A model generated the notes under the pieces. It saw only the letters and a list, made by a program, of their open reading frames with translations. It made no database searches and had not been told where the DNA came from. The translations under genes were made by a program, and so were the position numbers. From Euschistus heros (Eukaryota; Arthropoda; Insecta; Hemiptera; Pentatomidae): a stretch of DNA of 64,000 nt. How positions within the stretch are numbered: the first letter of the stretch is position 1; the number at the start of each line of letters is the position of its first letter. This document shows positions 1 to 10,242 of this stretch, piece by piece. The stretch covers positions 248,001-312,000 of the forward strand of contig RCWM02000395.1 of the NCBI GenBank assembly GCA_003667255.2, in the 5' to 3' direction.

Positions 1-580
1 AACTGAAGTCATAGTTTGCCCATCATACTTTTTTGTTCTTTTTACTAATGTTTAGCCTTGTCTTACAGAAGCTCTTAAAAGGAAAGAATACCTCCTAAGG
101 CCATGAATACAATAGCGTCAAAAAGGTTCACTTGTCAAGGTTTATTCAACCGCCCTCCCTCTACCATGGTCCAAAACCAGGCCCTGTTTATTCCCTACCG
201 CTACCCAACATGTCAACATGTTTTCATCATTATCTCTTCCAAATAATATGAGATACCCCCTTTGAAGGGAAGATTACGGGATGAAAGGGCACTAACGAGA
301 AGGATCCTTGGCGTAAATAGGGAACAAAGAATACACGGGCCCTTTAATGATCTGTAAATAGAGGATTTTCTTTAGTGTCAATTGATGGCTTCCACAGAAA
401 ATCTATATTGCTTCTCAACTCCTCTCGTTATAACCTCCTTATCAATTCTTCCTCAAGGTGAGGATATCGAGTGACATAAATATTTGTATTTTCCTCATTT
501 CAACATGCATATTATTATAATAATTTTGTATTACACTTGGAATTCGATTAAATTAATATGATTAATACCGAGATAGGCTC
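1..580. other. Unassigned non-repetitive DNA
   Basis: No ORF, splice-bounded exon or repeat was recognised. Base composition is less AT-biased than the surroundings, notably around 140-350. It could be intronic or conserved non-coding DNA, but that cannot be judged without a comparison. Confidence 0.4.
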
Positions 581-1352
581 AAATATAAGAAAATATATAA
601 CACAGGAAAATTAACGTAATATTAATGTAAATGTATATTATTGGTATGAATGTCTGAATCTTCAAAGGATAACATATCACCGTGTGGAATAGGATTTGAT
701 AAACCTTGCATTAATGGAGAGATGTAAATTTTGTTTTAACCGAATCAAAGAAAAAAATAAAATAATATAAAAATTTTCATGGAAAACGAATGCTAACAAA
801 TATTTTAAAAGTACCTCCTTTTAAAAAGAATATTATAAAAATAAGTGCTCTCTATATAAAAAAAAAAAAAGTTTCAAGGAGCTTTATATTGGAGATGAAA
901 TATCTTGAAAAAATAGTCTTAAGCTCAATGCCAACAGGAAAAGTGCTGCCCAACATGTTCAACTCTTACTCACACTGTCAGCCACTTCCCTTACTTTTTT
1001 CTGGATTTCCAGGCAAATCCCATGAGGCTCTTATTGGAAAGAGAAAACTTATTGAGATAAAAATAACTAAAATAAACAAGAGGGAAAAAAAAACTCATGA
1101 TAAGTAACAGACCCAAAGGCCCACCACTCAAAGCTCAGATTTTCCAACATATGCTCATAATGCAATCAGACGTTTGTTCACAGAATTATTTTGCAATAAT
1201 TTACGATTAGAATTCATACCAATGAAGTATTTTCAATAATGATTTTTAGATATTAGCATTTATTTTATTTTTTATTCAAATACTTTGTTCTAAAGTTGAT
1301 AACATTTCACGTATTAATTTTTTCAATAAAGGAGCATAAATAAAGCAGCTTT

Positions 1353-1612
1353 ACTCCTCACATTAACAATTACTATCCCGTTACATGTTTCGGGACTATG
1401 GTCCCTTCTTCAGACTTGGATGGTTAACACCTGAAAAATAGATTTAAGGTAAATTATATTAAAGCTTTATTGCAGATATGATAAATTGATGTTAATTTAT
1501 AGTATTGTATTGTATTAATGTAAATGAATGATTATATATACTTTTTCTGTCTGAAGATGGGACAATAGTCCCGAAACATTAAACGGGATAGTAATTGTTA
1601 ATGTGAGGATTA
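1353..1612. mobile_element. Foldback element, family 5 (inverted arms)
   Basis: About 60 bp at 1353-1413 is repeated in inverted orientation at 1551-1610. Each arm carries CTGAAGA, a GGGAC/GTCCC hairpin and CGAAACA, followed by a shared ACGGGATAGTAATTGTTAA stretch. A further single arm lies at 60770-60800. Arms of this kind resemble inverted terminal repeats of Penelope-like elements, but no coding region is present. Confidence 0.6.
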
Positions 1613-1780
1613 AAACTAAAATAAAGAATATGGAATAATTGGTGGATTAAATTATTTTAGTTTTCTTTTACTATTTATTAATTTGTGTTTTGTTTTTTCA
1701 TTAATTATTAATTATATGGAAATTTTTTTTTTGTAAATTACATTTTCACATACCTACCACTTATTTATTTATTTTTATTT

Positions 1781-2150
1781 CTGGGCTCCACTAAACTATC
1801 CAATTCATCTCGTACCAAATCTTTACAATCCAAAATCCTTCGAAAAATCTTCAATGCTCCTTTTTAAGATCTTAATGTTCCATGTGTTGCTGATTTAGCC
1901 CAAACCAGGTATCTATCCTCGCATAGTAAGCTCCATCAAACCATTTCTCAACTTCCCAACCATTCCCGATAATGATCCGAGGCTTCTAAAAAAAAATGAT
2001 GGCCCAGAGACCTTCTAATGTAGAATTTTTATTGAAGTGCTCCTGGTAAGTAGTTCTTTTTAGGTTTTAAATGTTATTGTAATAGTTATCAACACATTTA
2101 TTTGAGGTATTTATTTTGTGCAGTTTTAAATTTCAATAAATTGATATAAA
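1781..2150 (+). mobile_element. LINE-A 3' end (Jockey-like), degenerate
   Basis: This is a 5'-truncated copy of the window's commonest retrotransposon. It begins in the segment encoding LWGS.KPSNSSR and runs through the 3' UTR to the CAATAAAT tail. Indels break the reading frame. It is recognised by comparison with the better copy at 60070-60713. Confidence 0.8.
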
Positions 2151-2231
2151 AAAATTATTTCTATTTCTACTTGTTCTTGTACCTACCAATATTTAGTCAT
2201 ATTTCTATAAAACTAATTATATAATTTATTA

Positions 2232-2645
2232 TAATCATAAGGTATAGTTGACTGTGATATATAGGAGATGTAGATAATTAGGGTAGGCAGTCATAGATAT
2301 TCAGCAGATCAAAATAAAATGTATATTTTATTCTAATTGTTAAAGCCAACATTTCGACTTGCATTGTCTTCATATTCAAGTCTTCAATTTTTTTTTTTTT
2401 TTTTTTTGCAGCATATCTCCATTTCGGTCAATACTTCATGAAATGTATAAGCCATGCTTAGAATGAAATAAAGAAGTAGAGGCTTGGGTAGTAAGAGGCT
2501 TGGGGTTAAATCCAAGTCTTCAATATGAAGAGTTGCAATGCAAGTCGAAATGTTGGCTTTAAGAATTAAAATAAAATAAACATTTTATTTTGATCTGCTG
2601 AGTATCTATGACTGCCTACCCTAACTATCTACATCTCCTATAATT
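2232..2645. mobile_element. Foldback element, family 2, with nested retroposon
   Basis: Left arm about 2232-2376 and right arm about 2525-2645 are inverted copies. They share the string GTAGGCAGTCATAGAT and the hairpin-CGAAAT motif. Without the nested insertion at 2389-2512 the two arms would meet as one long hairpin with a loop of only a few bases. Another family member lies at 34358-35220. Confidence 0.7.
2389..2512 (-). mobile_element. Short poly(A) retroposed insertion
   Basis: A 124-bp insert reads on the minus strand as about 104 nt followed by a poly(A) tail (poly-T at 2389-2408). It is flanked by a perfect 12-bp direct repeat, CAAGTCTTCAAT, at 2377-2388 and 2513-2524, as expected for target-primed insertion. 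The body does not match any other repeat in the window and its source RNA was not recognised. It could be a truncated LINE or SINE end, or a retroposed small RNA. Confidence 0.7.
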
Positions 2646-2663
2646 TATTATATTTTGAATTGT

Positions 2664-3060
2664 TTATCGATATTTGGAGCATCCTATATAACTCTTAAGT
2701 AGTCTTGTAAAACTGTTGGGGTGTGAAGTAAAAAATGGGGATTCCTGGACTATTTGGCTTTGTTGTAATGTTACTATAAATTGGTATTTTGATGGAGCTT
2801 GGTTTTGGAAAACGTAGGAGTGGTTCAGTCTTGTGTAGTCTTTGCTGAGTCCAGTCAGTATAACCTCGTCCCTTGGACATTTCTTTTTAATGTACTGCAT
2901 GTATTGACTTTTTCTCTATCAAGTTTGTTCTGTGCAGTTTTATCTCAAGTGCAATCGTGTTTAATTTTTTTTTCCAGTGATTTTTATAAGGTTGATGAAG
3001 TTATAATCATCTTTCCCTGCTCCAGCCAGTCTGTGAACCTGTGAGGTCGAACAGCTTTTT
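2664..3060 (-). other. Unclassified possible coding remnant
   Basis: Two overlapping minus-strand open frames (78 and 61 codons) cover non-low-complexity sequence with an ordinary amino-acid mix. No domain was recognised. It adjoins a foldback element and may be decayed transposon coding sequence. Chance open frames are equally possible. Confidence 0.2.
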
Positions 3061-3329
3061 TTAAGTTTTAACAAATATTGTTTCACTACAATAATAATCA
3101 ATATATTATTCAAAAACAATCTTTCTTTTTTTTTTTTAATATCAAACCCATTTAAGTACGCGTGTTCCGGCCGTATATCCTCTACACGATTAATACATTT
3201 TAATTCAATAATACATAAGTTTTACCTGCCGAAGCTCTATAAGCTATTCAATTATCTATAACCATACATAGATGGATTTTTATAAATAACTAAGGACTAC
3301 CAAGGTAGAGACAAATTCCGGAACAATTT

Positions 3330-3535
3330 GTGTGAAGTATAAGATTCTTGGGGTGGAGCGTAAGAGGCAGAAAGGTAAAAGATGGTCGGAAGAACGAAAG
3401 TGGGGAGATGCGAGAGAAGATGAGAAGGCTAAGGGCGGAAAAGAAGAAAAAGAAAAAAAAAAACCAAGAAGATATATACGCGTCTCCTTACTTAGTCTGC
3501 ATCGCGATGGAGTAAAAAGAAAATAAATACTTTTA
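3330..3535 (+). mobile_element. Possible LINE-D 3' terminal fragment
   Basis: A 64-codon plus-strand frame contains KGKRWSEERK, resembling the WSEDRKRKQGEQMK segment near the end of LINE-D at 36.6-37.4 kb. Its tail, HRDGVKRK then AAATAAATA, also resembles LINE-D 3' ends. The match is short and low-complexity in part. Confidence 0.35.
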
Positions 3536-3777
3536 AGTAATATTTATACATCAAGAATAAGATTCATGTAAACAGATTTGTATACGTGTATCATTGGATG
3601 ATTGATTTATTGTTACTACCGATATTCTAGAAAAGGGAATTTTCTGAATTCCTTGATTTTCTAAATAAGCTTGTATAATCTATGGTATAGTTATTTTCAG
3701 TGAGCACAATTTAAAAGAAACCAAATAATTATAATTCCTTTAAAAATATATTCAATAAAATTCAATTTTTTTTTTTT

Positions 3778-3835
3778 GTTTATCTATTTATAAAAATTTG
3801 CAACTGTATACAATATAAAATATACATGGAGTTAT
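3778..3835 (-). mobile_element. LINE-A 3'-most fragment
   Basis: About 58 bp resemble the reverse complement of the LINE-A 3' UTR end (TTTGCAACTGTATACAATAT...). A poly-T run precedes it, as for the other minus-strand copies. Confidence 0.5.
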
Positions 3836-3996
3836 AGACAAGTAGAGGGGGCTTACCTCTCAATAGCCAGGGCAGGCAGCCATTTTGGATTGCACCGTAT
3901 TATCAGTATATTAACCTCTTATCAGTTCAAATTTTGGCTTCCTAGGCTTTATACTGCTGTTATTTTATTTTAGTGGTTTATTTACTTTAGTGATTT

Positions 3997-4284
3997 GGGG
4001 GTCAACTGTGGTGTAGTGGTTAGCATAGCAACCTACTAAACCCAAGATCGCGGGTTCGCAGCCCGGCAGATGACCTCAGGATTTTTTGAAGGGAGTGAAA
4101 AATCCTTAGCTATGCCGTCCTTCGGAAAGGACGTAAAATGGGGGTGCCGAGCCTGTGCGATGTCAGGTACTCGTTAAAGATCCCTATCCTAATTATACCT
4201 GGATAGGCAAAATTTAGGACTCCCACCGTAGCATCGTCCGATTAGCCATAGCAGCATAAAGTGACGTTAAACGAAAATAAACAA
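3997..4284 (+). mobile_element. tRNA-derived SINE, full-length copy 1
   Basis: The head carries a tRNA-like Pol III promoter: an A-box-like GTGTAGTGGTTAGCAT at about 4010-4025 and a B-box-like GGGTTCGCAGCCC at about 4052-4064. A body of about 220 bp follows. The insert is bounded by a perfect 13-bp direct repeat, ACTTTAGTGATTT, at 3984-3996 and 4285-4297. A second copy lies on the other strand at 7420-7707 with a different target site duplication. The SINE's LINE partner is not evident. Confidence 0.9.
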
Positions 4285-4450
4285 ACTTTAGTGATTTACT
4301 TATTTTATTTATTATGAACCCTTTCAATCGCCATAGCCCAATGGAATGCAAGTCGCCTATTGGGCATAGTGGGCGTAGCCGGTTAGTGTTTTGGTCTCGC
4401 CCCTCACGGAACAATATACGGGAAGGACCTCTCCATAGTACTATAACTCC

Positions 4451-5315
4451 AGGAAAATATAATACATTAAGTAAATGTTATGCTAATGCTTAAACTGACA
4501 CGTCACTTGTTTTTAAAGAAGCTACTCATTGGTAGCACTTATAGAGGTTCAATATAATGAAATACTATAGTAGAAGGTCCCGAGGCCATCTTCTTTTCAG
4601 GCGCCTCGGGTTATCTGGAATGGAATGAAAATCATGTTTTGATACTAATGGATTTGAATAGTTGTGGAGTTTACTATGGAAGGATTGATATCTGTTTTGA
4701 GCTTAGTCAAAAACGTAAGGTGTGTCTCTTCTTATCTTATCTTTGAGGGTAAGTTAGTTTGTGACGTGCTAAGTAGGGACCATTGAGGATTTTCTAAGGA
4801 TTTTAGATTGTGAGGATTGGATACGAGGTGAATTGGATGGTTTAGTAGAGACCCAAAGCTGAACTCCTTATGTCCAAATTGGTCTAATTACTTTTATGTA
4901 ATTCAGTGTTTTGTAATTAATAGAGCTTTGAATTCTTGTCAAGCAGATGTTGGAGTAGTCATAAACGGCGGGAAGTTTCTTGTCGTTTTAGTCATGTATG
5001 TGGATTCCAAGTAAGACGTTTGTCCAGATGGAGTCCTTGGTAGCGGATCTGTTCAACAGGGATTAGAGGAACTTTAATAAAGGATACTGTAGGGCAGGGA
5101 GTCCTAGGTTTACGACGATTTATTTTGGTTCTCCATTTCTGACAACATTCTTCAAGGTTTATTTTAGGGGATTGGAGTGTCATGGAGGGAATAAAGAGAT
5201 CATTGTTTACTGATAACACACAAGTGTCATTAGGATACGTGGTGAAAAATTTAAAAAGTAGCCTAGAACTAGAAAGGAGATTGAAGAAGGACGCTTAAGA
5301 CCTGTATACATAAGA
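4451..5315 (-). mobile_element. LINE-A 3' end, long degenerate copy
   Basis: This is one of the longest LINE-A copies. Reading leftward it retains part of the reverse transcriptase palm-to-thumb region, including LIPVEQIRY and LHLDKRLTWNPHT, then the C-terminal segment and 3' UTR. The palm remnant near 5210 is degraded. It faces the plus-strand copy at 5445-6005, so their 5' ends converge. Confidence 0.85.
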
Positions 5316-5444
5316 AATTTATCATAGCCTTACCAATAACCCGTAATTGAAGCAAGGGAAAATTAGAGTTAAGAGGGAAAATACTCTTTGAATGGTAATC
5401 ATTAATGCTTCTGATGCATTAGTTTTGAATCATTTTTAGTTTAT

Positions 5445-6005
5445 TGTAAAGACTAAAACGACAAGAAACTGGCCGTCGTTACAGACTACTTCATTACAAC
5501 ATTTACTGGACAAACGATCAAAGCTCCCAATTAATTACAGAATACTAATATACATGACTGTGATTAGACCTATTTGGAAGAACGGAGTTGAGCTTTGGGG
5601 CTCCGCTATACCATCCAATTAATCTCGTATTGATTCCTTACAATCCAAAATCCTTCGAAAAATCCTCAATGCTCCTTACTTTGTCACTAATAAACTTATC
5701 CATAAAGATCTTAATGTTGCTGATTTAGCCCGAACCAGATAACTATCCTTTCATCGTAAGCTCCATAATCACTCAAATCCGTTAGTTTCTTAACTTGCTT
5801 TCCACTCCATTCCTGATAATCCTCCGAGGCGTCTGAAACGAAGATGGCCTAGAGACCTTCTAGTGTAGAATTTTTAATAAAGGGCTACTGATGAGTAGTT
5901 CTTTTCAAGTTTTAACATGTTATTATTATCGTTGTCAATACATTTACTTAATGTATATATTGTACAGTTGTAAATTTCAATAAATTTATATTAAAAAAAA
6001 AAATA
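5445..6005 (+). mobile_element. LINE-A 3' end
   Basis: A 5'-truncated plus-strand copy begins near the segment encoding KRQETARR and ends at AATTTCAATAAAT plus an A-rich tail. Frameshifts and stops break the ORF. With the 4451-5315 copy it forms an inverted pair, with the shared 5' portion adjacent to a 130-bp spacer. Confidence 0.85.
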
Positions 6006-6009
6006 AAAG

Positions 6010-6070
6010 TTTATTGTAGTTGCTTATACAAGCTGAGCTCCACCCAGGTGATGCATAGTATAGCTGTTCG
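6010..6070 (-). mobile_element. LINE fragment related to the RT ORF amino end
   Basis: The minus strand encodes YYASPGWSSACISNYNK, closely matching residues 6-22 of the 618-residue ORF at 53310-55166. It is therefore a fragment of the same LINE lineage, abutting the tail of a LINE-A copy. Confidence 0.6.
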
Positions 6071-6220
6071 ATTTGTTTGTTAATATAGCATTATTTTCTT
6101 CTTCTTTTTTTTTTTTATCTGTCCCATTAGTATATGATATTAGTTGTAACAAGAAATTTAATGTAATAAACAAATTTTATCTTTAAACTTTACTGACTCA
6201 TGATGTGATGATGGTTGCAG

Positions 6221-6365
6221 GTGGCTGCCAGCTTCCCCCGACTTGGGCCGGAGTGTGGTTCCAGCAAGGTAGCGGCAAGTCGTCCCTCATCATCAACGGC
6301 ACCAACATCGAATCCAAAGGAGAGTGCAAGGAGTCCGATGGAGACAAATTCGTCTTTCATGACAG
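6221..6365 (+). CDS. Internal exon, cysteine-rich secreted-type protein
   Basis: This is the only strong host exon. It is bounded by an acceptor (...GATGGTTGCAG|GT) and a donor (CAG|GTAAGT). The length is 145 nt: 2 nt completing a codon, 47 codons, then 2 nt of the next. The peptide starts GCQLPPTWAGVWFQQGSGKS, has a second cysteine in KGECKESDGDKF, and ends FVFHD. The C-x-x-P-x-x-W-x-G-x-WF pattern is what I recall from DUF7044-like modules in arthropod extracellular or membrane proteins of unknown function. Codon use is GC-richer than the flanks, as expected for coding DNA. The remaining exons, start codon and signal peptide are not in view. The exon boundaries are seen directly; the family assignment is from memory. 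Confidence 0.8.
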
Positions 6366-6636
6366 GTAAGTTCTGAGCGCGTGACGGGGGAACTGATGGT
6401 CCGAGCCCCTCCCCTTCCTAAAACATCTCAGCTCCAGCTTGTCATGTTTTTTTGTTTTTTTTTACCGAATGTTACCTACAACATGTTATTTTTTAATTAT
6501 CTTTCTCAAGAAATTTTTTAATTATATCAATTTTTTTTTTCTTGAACTTAATCTAACCTATATTTAATGCTATGATCCACTCGAACTATTTGGACCTAAC
6601 TTGTAAAGATTATCGCGATCTTATCAAATCACAATA
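6366..6636 (+). other. Intron, proximal part
   Basis: This follows the GTAAGT donor at 6366. It holds T-rich runs and no recognised element until the transposon that starts at 6637. Confidence 0.6.
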
Positions 6637-6861
6637 CCGTAAAGCGGCGTGACTTTGCACCACTTTTGTTGAACTTCATTCTTTTACTCCCTATCAATCA
6701 TTTTTAAAATGCAAGTATTAAAATATTTGTTTTGAATAATTAGCTTACAAATGCTGTTGATCCATCGCATAATCTTGGAATTGCAAAATTTACAGAAAAT
6801 TTTAATTTTTTTTTTTTTTTTTTTTTTTAATTTCTTTTGCTGACGGTGATAGCGCTTTCTT

Positions 6862-6889
6862 TTTAGCAAAATGTTTACATTTTGCTAAA
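6862..6889. repeat. Perfect 12-bp hairpin
   Basis: TTTAGCAAAATG and its exact reverse complement are separated by a 4-nt loop, TTTA. It lies at the left edge of the family-1 sequence shared with 25122 onward. Confidence 0.7.
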
Positions 6890-7870
6890 ACATCTTACAC
6901 GCCTTTTAAATAAAAATAAAAAAATAGTTCGGTTTTTATCCACCATGCGCCCCCTGTCATATGTTATATTAGCCACTGCCACTCTTAATTACTTTCTGCA
7001 AGTCATTATCCCCCCGTTTCCCTGATTTTAGTTTTCAACAGTCATTGTTAGTCAAACCTTCATCTAGACTACTTCAGTAAGTTCCAAACTCTTCCTTCGT
7101 TTATTGTTATGCCAACTTTATAATTATGCTTACCTTTTTATCTTACCATTTTCCTTTTCTTGTAGATCCCTTATACCTTTTTTTTAAATTCCTATTAAAA
7201 ACATCTGTTGATAAAATTGTTACATTGTATTAGTTTACAAAATTAAAAAATTATTATTATTCAATTTAAATTACTTAATTATTTTATTACAACTGTACCT
7301 TGACTAGACTTTGCTTCTATTTTGTATTCAATTATCTAATTAACTACAGATATTTTTTCTTGTTTCTTTTTCATTTTTAAATTATTTTTATTATTTATTT
7401 ATTTATTTTTTTAATGTTTGTTTGTTTATTTCGTTTAACGTCACTTTATGCTGCTTGGGCTAATCGGACGATGCTACGGTGGGAGTCCTAAATTTTGTCT
7501 ATCCAGGTATAATGAGGATAGGGATCTTTAACTAGTACCTGACATCGCACAGGCTCGGGACCCCTATTTTACGTCCCTTCCGAAGGACGGCATAGCTAAG
7601 GATTTTTTACTCCCTTTAAAAAATCCTAAGGTCATCTGCCGGGCTGCGAACCCGCGATCTTGGGTTTAGTAGGTTGCTATGCTAACCACCACACCACAGG
7701 TGACCCCTTTTAATGTTTTTATCATCTTGGTCACATGCAATTTTTGTTATTTTAGCCCTGATGAAGACCTGCAACGCAGGTCGAAACGTAGGCACGCCAA
7801 AAAAGTTTTTTATTTAAAAACTGGCTGTGTTTATTCATCCTGAATGCACCCCCGACCATTTCATCTCCTT
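6890..7870 (+). mobile_element. Family-1 Penelope-like element fragment
   Basis: It is largely collinear with 25122-25870, sharing CACCATGCGCCCCCT and the terminal block with CTGATGA at 7758, the GACCTGC/GCAGGTC hairpin and CGAAACG. It differs by the SINE at 7420-7707. No reverse transcriptase or endonuclease ORF remains. Assignment to Penelope-like elements rests only on the terminal motif and arm arrangement. Confidence 0.5.
7420..7707 (-). mobile_element. tRNA-derived SINE, full-length copy 2
   Basis: This is a minus-strand copy of the SINE at 3997-4284, with A- and B-box-like head at the right end. It is flanked by a perfect 11-bp direct repeat, TTTTAATGTTT (7409-7419 and 7708-7718). The related sequence at about 25705 shows the same target uninterrupted, which confirms the insertion boundaries. 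Confidence 0.92.
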
Positions 7871-8992
7871 AGTAAAAACTCACAGTCAATACAATCATCG
7901 TTATAATTAATTTTATTGTTTTTTAAACTTTGGTGCAAAGTCAATCGGATACCCACCATATTTTTTCAATTCGAAAAGCATTAAAAACGTATTCTGGTGC
8001 AAAGTCAAAGCTTGATAGTAGTTATCAGATGCAAAATCTTTTCTTGATAGTGTTTGGAGTTTAGCCTAGTGATTTTTTTCTCTGTTTGAAAGGATTTTGT
8101 TAAAGGAAATGATTGTAAATTACAATGTTTTTGTAGAAACGAGAAACAAAATTGCTCAATTTTTAAAGGTTTATTAAGGAACGATAGAAAATACATGGAC
8201 ATACCAACAAAATATTATATAGAATCCAAATAACGACTTAAAAAATGTTTCAATAACGCAAGCAACTATAATTTTGGTAAACAAGAAACAAAACGAAACT
8301 CTTTTGAAAAAATACCATCTGTAATAGTAAGACAAAAACTGATAACATATAAAAACGAACACTGTGACTTGAAAAAATTTAAAGCTATAACTAAGTAAAA
8401 TTCTAACAGCATTCGTCAATATACTTGCACATAGATGACAAAAACCTCATTAACAAGAAGCAAAATGTTATCCCAGATAATTTGAATTTTAACCAGCCTA
8501 TTAACTCCTTAACTTCAAAATATCCTCGTTTATTGATTTGTTTAGGAGGAGCAATGCTGCCTAAGACTTCTTCCCACAGGAAGAAAATTTCGAGCAAAAT
8601 GAATATTTCAATCAATAACATTAAACAATAATTATAGAAAAAAATTAATGCAAAACTTAATTGATTTTAGAAATATTTAGTTGTTGAAAGCACGACTTTA
8701 TCCCACAAACGAATCAAACCTGTTGAATCACTACAATCAACTAACTGTCATAAAACATGAGAGGTAACTAGGGATCAGCGTGAAAATTCCTTAGACCCAA
8801 TTAGTGTTCTCCTAAGTAAGTAAGAAATATAAAATATCCCTCATTTGGACATCAGCAAAAAATCTTTTCTTCAACTGAAACCTTTTAGTGAACTTGGTGC
8901 AAAGTTAACTCACTGGAGCATAGGCCTGACTTTTACGGTACTTAAAAAAAAACAAAAACAATTTTTTATTATAATTATAATGAAATATTCAG

Positions 8993-9140
8993 GGATGTAG
9001 ATTGTTGGGGTATGCAGTCTAAGATGGATAGCAATTAAAAATTATTTTAATTTAAATATTATAATTTAGCATTATAAATTAAAATTTTATTTTTAATTGC
9101 TGTTTATCTATGACTGCCTACCCCAACAATCTACATCTAT
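8993..9140. mobile_element. Compact foldback (palindrome)
   Basis: Two arms of about 65 bp, GATGTAGATTGTTGGGG... and its inverted partner ending CCCCAACAATCTACATC, face each other across an AT-rich centre. The arm sequence matches the distal part of family-2 arms (GACTGCCTACCCCAAC). The hairpin-CGAAAC portion is missing, so this copy keeps only the arm ends. Confidence 0.7.
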
Positions 9141-9570
9141 AAATACTTCTCAGTCAACTAATACCTTATCAATTAAATATTTTCCTTTTAGATATAATAA
9201 TTCAGCATTCTATTTCCTATTTTTCAATATTTATACATTTTTATAATTAAATAATTGTTTGATCTGTAATTAGTAATTAAAAAATTAATTTACTATATTA
9301 ATCGGTAAGCTATTATTAATAATTGAATTTTAAAAAATGATGGTAACATTTTTTATTTAAATCTACTTAAAAATTCAGAGTACGTTTGACTTTAATAATA
9401 ACTGTATTCAAAAAGAAATAAAATTTGGAGGAATAAAAATTATGAAAATATTCTTAATAGTTATAACTAGAGACCGGATCTCTGTGTTATTGCACATTTA
9501 GTTCGCTTTGATTTAGCGCTCTCTAACCCAAGTAGTTATCTCATTCATAACCTAAGGATTCTTATTCTTA

Positions 9571-9639
9571 AATTACCTTACAAATGTCCAAAAATACAAG
9601 ATCCATTTATATTTATTTTTGGACATTTGTAAGGTAATT
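9571..9639. repeat. Perfect 26-bp inverted repeat with 17-nt loop
   Basis: Arms at 9571-9596 and 9614-9639 are exact reverse complements, beginning AATTACCTTACAAATGTCC. It lies about 100 bp inside the left end of the hAT element. It may be a small nested MITE or a recent snap-back duplication. Confidence 0.85.
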
Positions 9640-10242
9640 CATTAGTTATATAAAGTACATGGTGCAATAATGTGCAAAGGTATGTAAATATACCTTATTC
9701 TTAAATTTTATTTTGCACGAAATTGCACAAATTTGACTTTTTGAGCTTAATTGCACGAATTAGGGTTTTACTGCACGAAATTGCACAATTGAACCAAATT
9801 CATCTTATTTAATTCACTTAACCATTTTTTTTTTGAAAATTTTACTTACGATTATTAGGCAACATTTATAACAATTATTTATATTAAATAAGTTAATTAG
9901 TTTTAAATTGAAAGTAAAAAGTCGCTTAAATCAAATGTATTTGTGACGTACTACTTTTAAATAATCGCATTGAGCTGGGAGCTTTGAGGATTTAGGCAAC
10001 CATTGAAGATCGACGTACTTCCTAGAACTAAGATGTTTCCTCAGAAAATTTTACTCCCCGTTTCCCATTTCATTCCCCACTTTTGATTTAGCACAAAGGG
10101 CTAGTTGTTGACAAGATTTTAAACTATCAACTTTGAAAATGCCAAAAACGTCCGCGAGTGTTTCTATAAAATTGAAACAATGGACCAATAAATATCCAGA
10201 GCTGATATTTGTTTGAAACTCACGAAGGAAGCTTAAACCGAA

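Larger units (their letters stand above)
6637..8938. mobile_element. TA-flanked DNA transposon with nested inserts
   Basis: The ends are imperfect inverted repeats: left CCGTAAAGCGGCGTGACTTT and right (reversed) CCGTAAAAGTCAGG, each followed by TTTGCACCA. TA dinucleotides flank both (6635-6636 and 8939-8940). A GGTGCAAAGT motif recurs internally near 7930 and 7995, as subterminal repeats often do. Small open frames at 8174-8631 show no recognised transposase. A family-1 foldback-type sequence (about 6890-7870) and a SINE are nested inside. The end sequence resembles the MITE at 41556. Confidence 0.6.

Noticed and set aside
790..1107. 105-codon plus-strand open frame
   Set aside because: Lys/Ile-rich, no domain, splice context or similarity to other elements; consistent with chance.
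1551..1612. Hammerhead with a long third helix (ACATTAA/TTAATGT)
   Set aside because: Seven base pairs can form, but the base after the terminal U is G, which does not support cleavage, and no convincing first helix was found.
4015..4070. Functional tRNA gene
   Set aside because: The A- and B-box-like segments are present, but no cloverleaf closes and the unit continues into a 288-bp SINE with a TSD.
7758..7800. Functional hammerhead ribozyme
   Set aside because: The core resembles one, but there is an extra base before the stem and no U-H cleavage site after the short downstream helix. Reported only as hammerhead-like.
8174..8631. Overlapping open frames on both strands (65-81 codons)
   Set aside because: They lie inside the 6637-8938 transposon, but none shows a DDE, HTH or zinc-finger pattern. 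Not called as transposase.
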